A DNA stretch of 13,607 bases. Origin: Bacteroidales bacterium UBA1745. GTDB lineage: Bacteria; Bacteroidota; Bacteroidia; Bacteroidales; UBA932. Positions within the stretch are counted from its first letter, which is position 1; the number at the start of each line of letters is the position of its first letter. The stretch spans positions 1 to 13,607 of the forward strand of contig DCHT01000047.1 in assembly GCA_002314885.1 (NCBI GenBank). The letters run 5' to 3'. The translations under genes were made by a program, and so were the position numbers. The notes beneath the pieces were generated by a model. It made no database searches, was not told the DNA's origin, and saw only the letters and a list, made by a program, of their open reading frames with translations. This document shows, piece after piece, positions 13,511 through 13,607 of the stretch.

Positions 13511-13567
13511 AAAGTGGTGCAGTACTAGCGGGGTGCAGTACTAGTGGCACTAGTTCTGCGCCACTTT
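13511..13567. repeat. Palindromic repeat, copy C with a duplicated left half
   Basis: The full copy is centred on G13547 (13532-13546 pairing with 13548-13562; one T/T mismatch, one G-U). A second left half (13511-13528) precedes it, so GGTGCAGTACTAG occurs twice, at 13516-13528 and 13532-13544. At the position where copies A and B have a C/C mismatch, this copy has a C/G pair. Confidence 0.8.
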
Positions 13568-13607
13568 GGACGCGGCGGGAGAAAGAGGACGGGCGGCAGA
13601 GGCGTCT

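Larger units (their letters stand above)
13113..13567. mobile_element. Possible MITE- or REPIN-like element with terminal inverted repeats
   Basis: The first 26 bases (13113-13138) and the reverse complement of the last 26 (13542-13567) agree at 25 positions; both contain GCAGAACTAGTGCCACTA. Inside are a third palindrome copy and five stem-loops. There is no transposase gene and no clear target duplication at the ends. This fits a non-autonomous element or a mosaic of repetitive palindromes moved by an enzyme encoded elsewhere. The inverted repeat is seen directly; mobility is inferred. Confidence 0.4.
13106..13607. other. Gene-free palindrome-rich region
   Basis: No convincing gene lies in these 502 bp. 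Short open frames of 116-132 codons exist, but their products are low-complexity and follow the repeats. The stretch is made of three copies of one near-palindrome with five other stem-loops between them, listed separately. The last 40 bp (13568-13607) are purine-rich with no structure I can see. Confidence 0.8.

Noticed and set aside
13130..13544. Overlapping plus-strand open frames of 116-132 codons
   Set aside because: They run through palindromes and hairpins, have Ala/Arg/Gly-rich products without motifs, and their codons follow the repeats rather than any coding pattern.
13113..13567. CRISPR array
   Set aside because: Only three repeat copies, with spacings of 54 and 270 bp, differing arms, and spacers that are themselves palindromic; there are no cas genes nearby.
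13113..13567. Integron attC sites
   Set aside because: The palindromes lack the paired GTTRRRY/RYYYAAC core sites, the arms are nearly complete palindromes, and no cassette genes lie between them.

Overview
The window looks like chromosomal DNA from a member of the Bacteroidota, most likely the order Bacteroidales. Four things point there: a type-3 prolyl-tRNA synthetase, a DUF3078 outer-membrane protein, a lipoprotein whose mature N-terminus resembles SusD proteins, and Bacteroidota-type promoter boxes (TAnnTTTG). Nearly all start codons also lack a Shine-Dalgarno sequence. Base composition is GC-rich for the group by eye, and a genus cannot be assigned from the sequence alone.

Layout. (1) 1-233, minus: the 5' part of a secreted protein, cut by the window edge and carrying an unusual consensus AGGAGG Shine-Dalgarno. 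(2) 234-370: a divergent AT-rich intergenic region with promoter signals and an 8-bp inverted repeat. (3) 371-4362, plus: proS, a DUF3078 outer-membrane protein and tilS, closely packed; the last two overlap by one base. (4) 4359-7780, minus: lpxD, lpxC, lpxA and a wbqC-family gene. This is the early lipid A pathway in near-continuous order. It ends tail to tail with tilS, their stop codons sharing a CTAG. (5) 7781-7893: a divergent promoter region with a terminator-like hairpin in the rimP leader. (6) 7894-13105, plus: rimP, nusA and infB, the conserved ribosome maturation / transcription / translation operon, followed by an unrecognised small lipoprotein. (7) 13106-13607: no convincing gene, but a dense mosaic of palindromes and hairpins.

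How the genes work together. ProS and TilS supply charged and correctly decoded tRNA. RimP, NusA and IF-2 couple ribosome assembly, transcription and translation initiation. LpxA, LpxC and LpxD carry out the first three steps of lipid A synthesis; lpxB is not in the window. The DUF3078 protein and the lipoproteins are envelope proteins.

Most noteworthy points. LpxC is a standalone enzyme rather than the LpxC-FabZ fusion usual in Bacteroidales. lpxA and the wbqC-family gene lie in the same reading frame, separated only by a TAA and restarting on a GTG. The downstream 455-bp element (13113-13567) is built from three copies of a ~37-41-bp near-palindrome whose outermost arms match as terminal inverted repeats (25 of 26 bases); it encloses five further stem-loops. 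This last is the best candidate for an undescribed repeat or mobile element.
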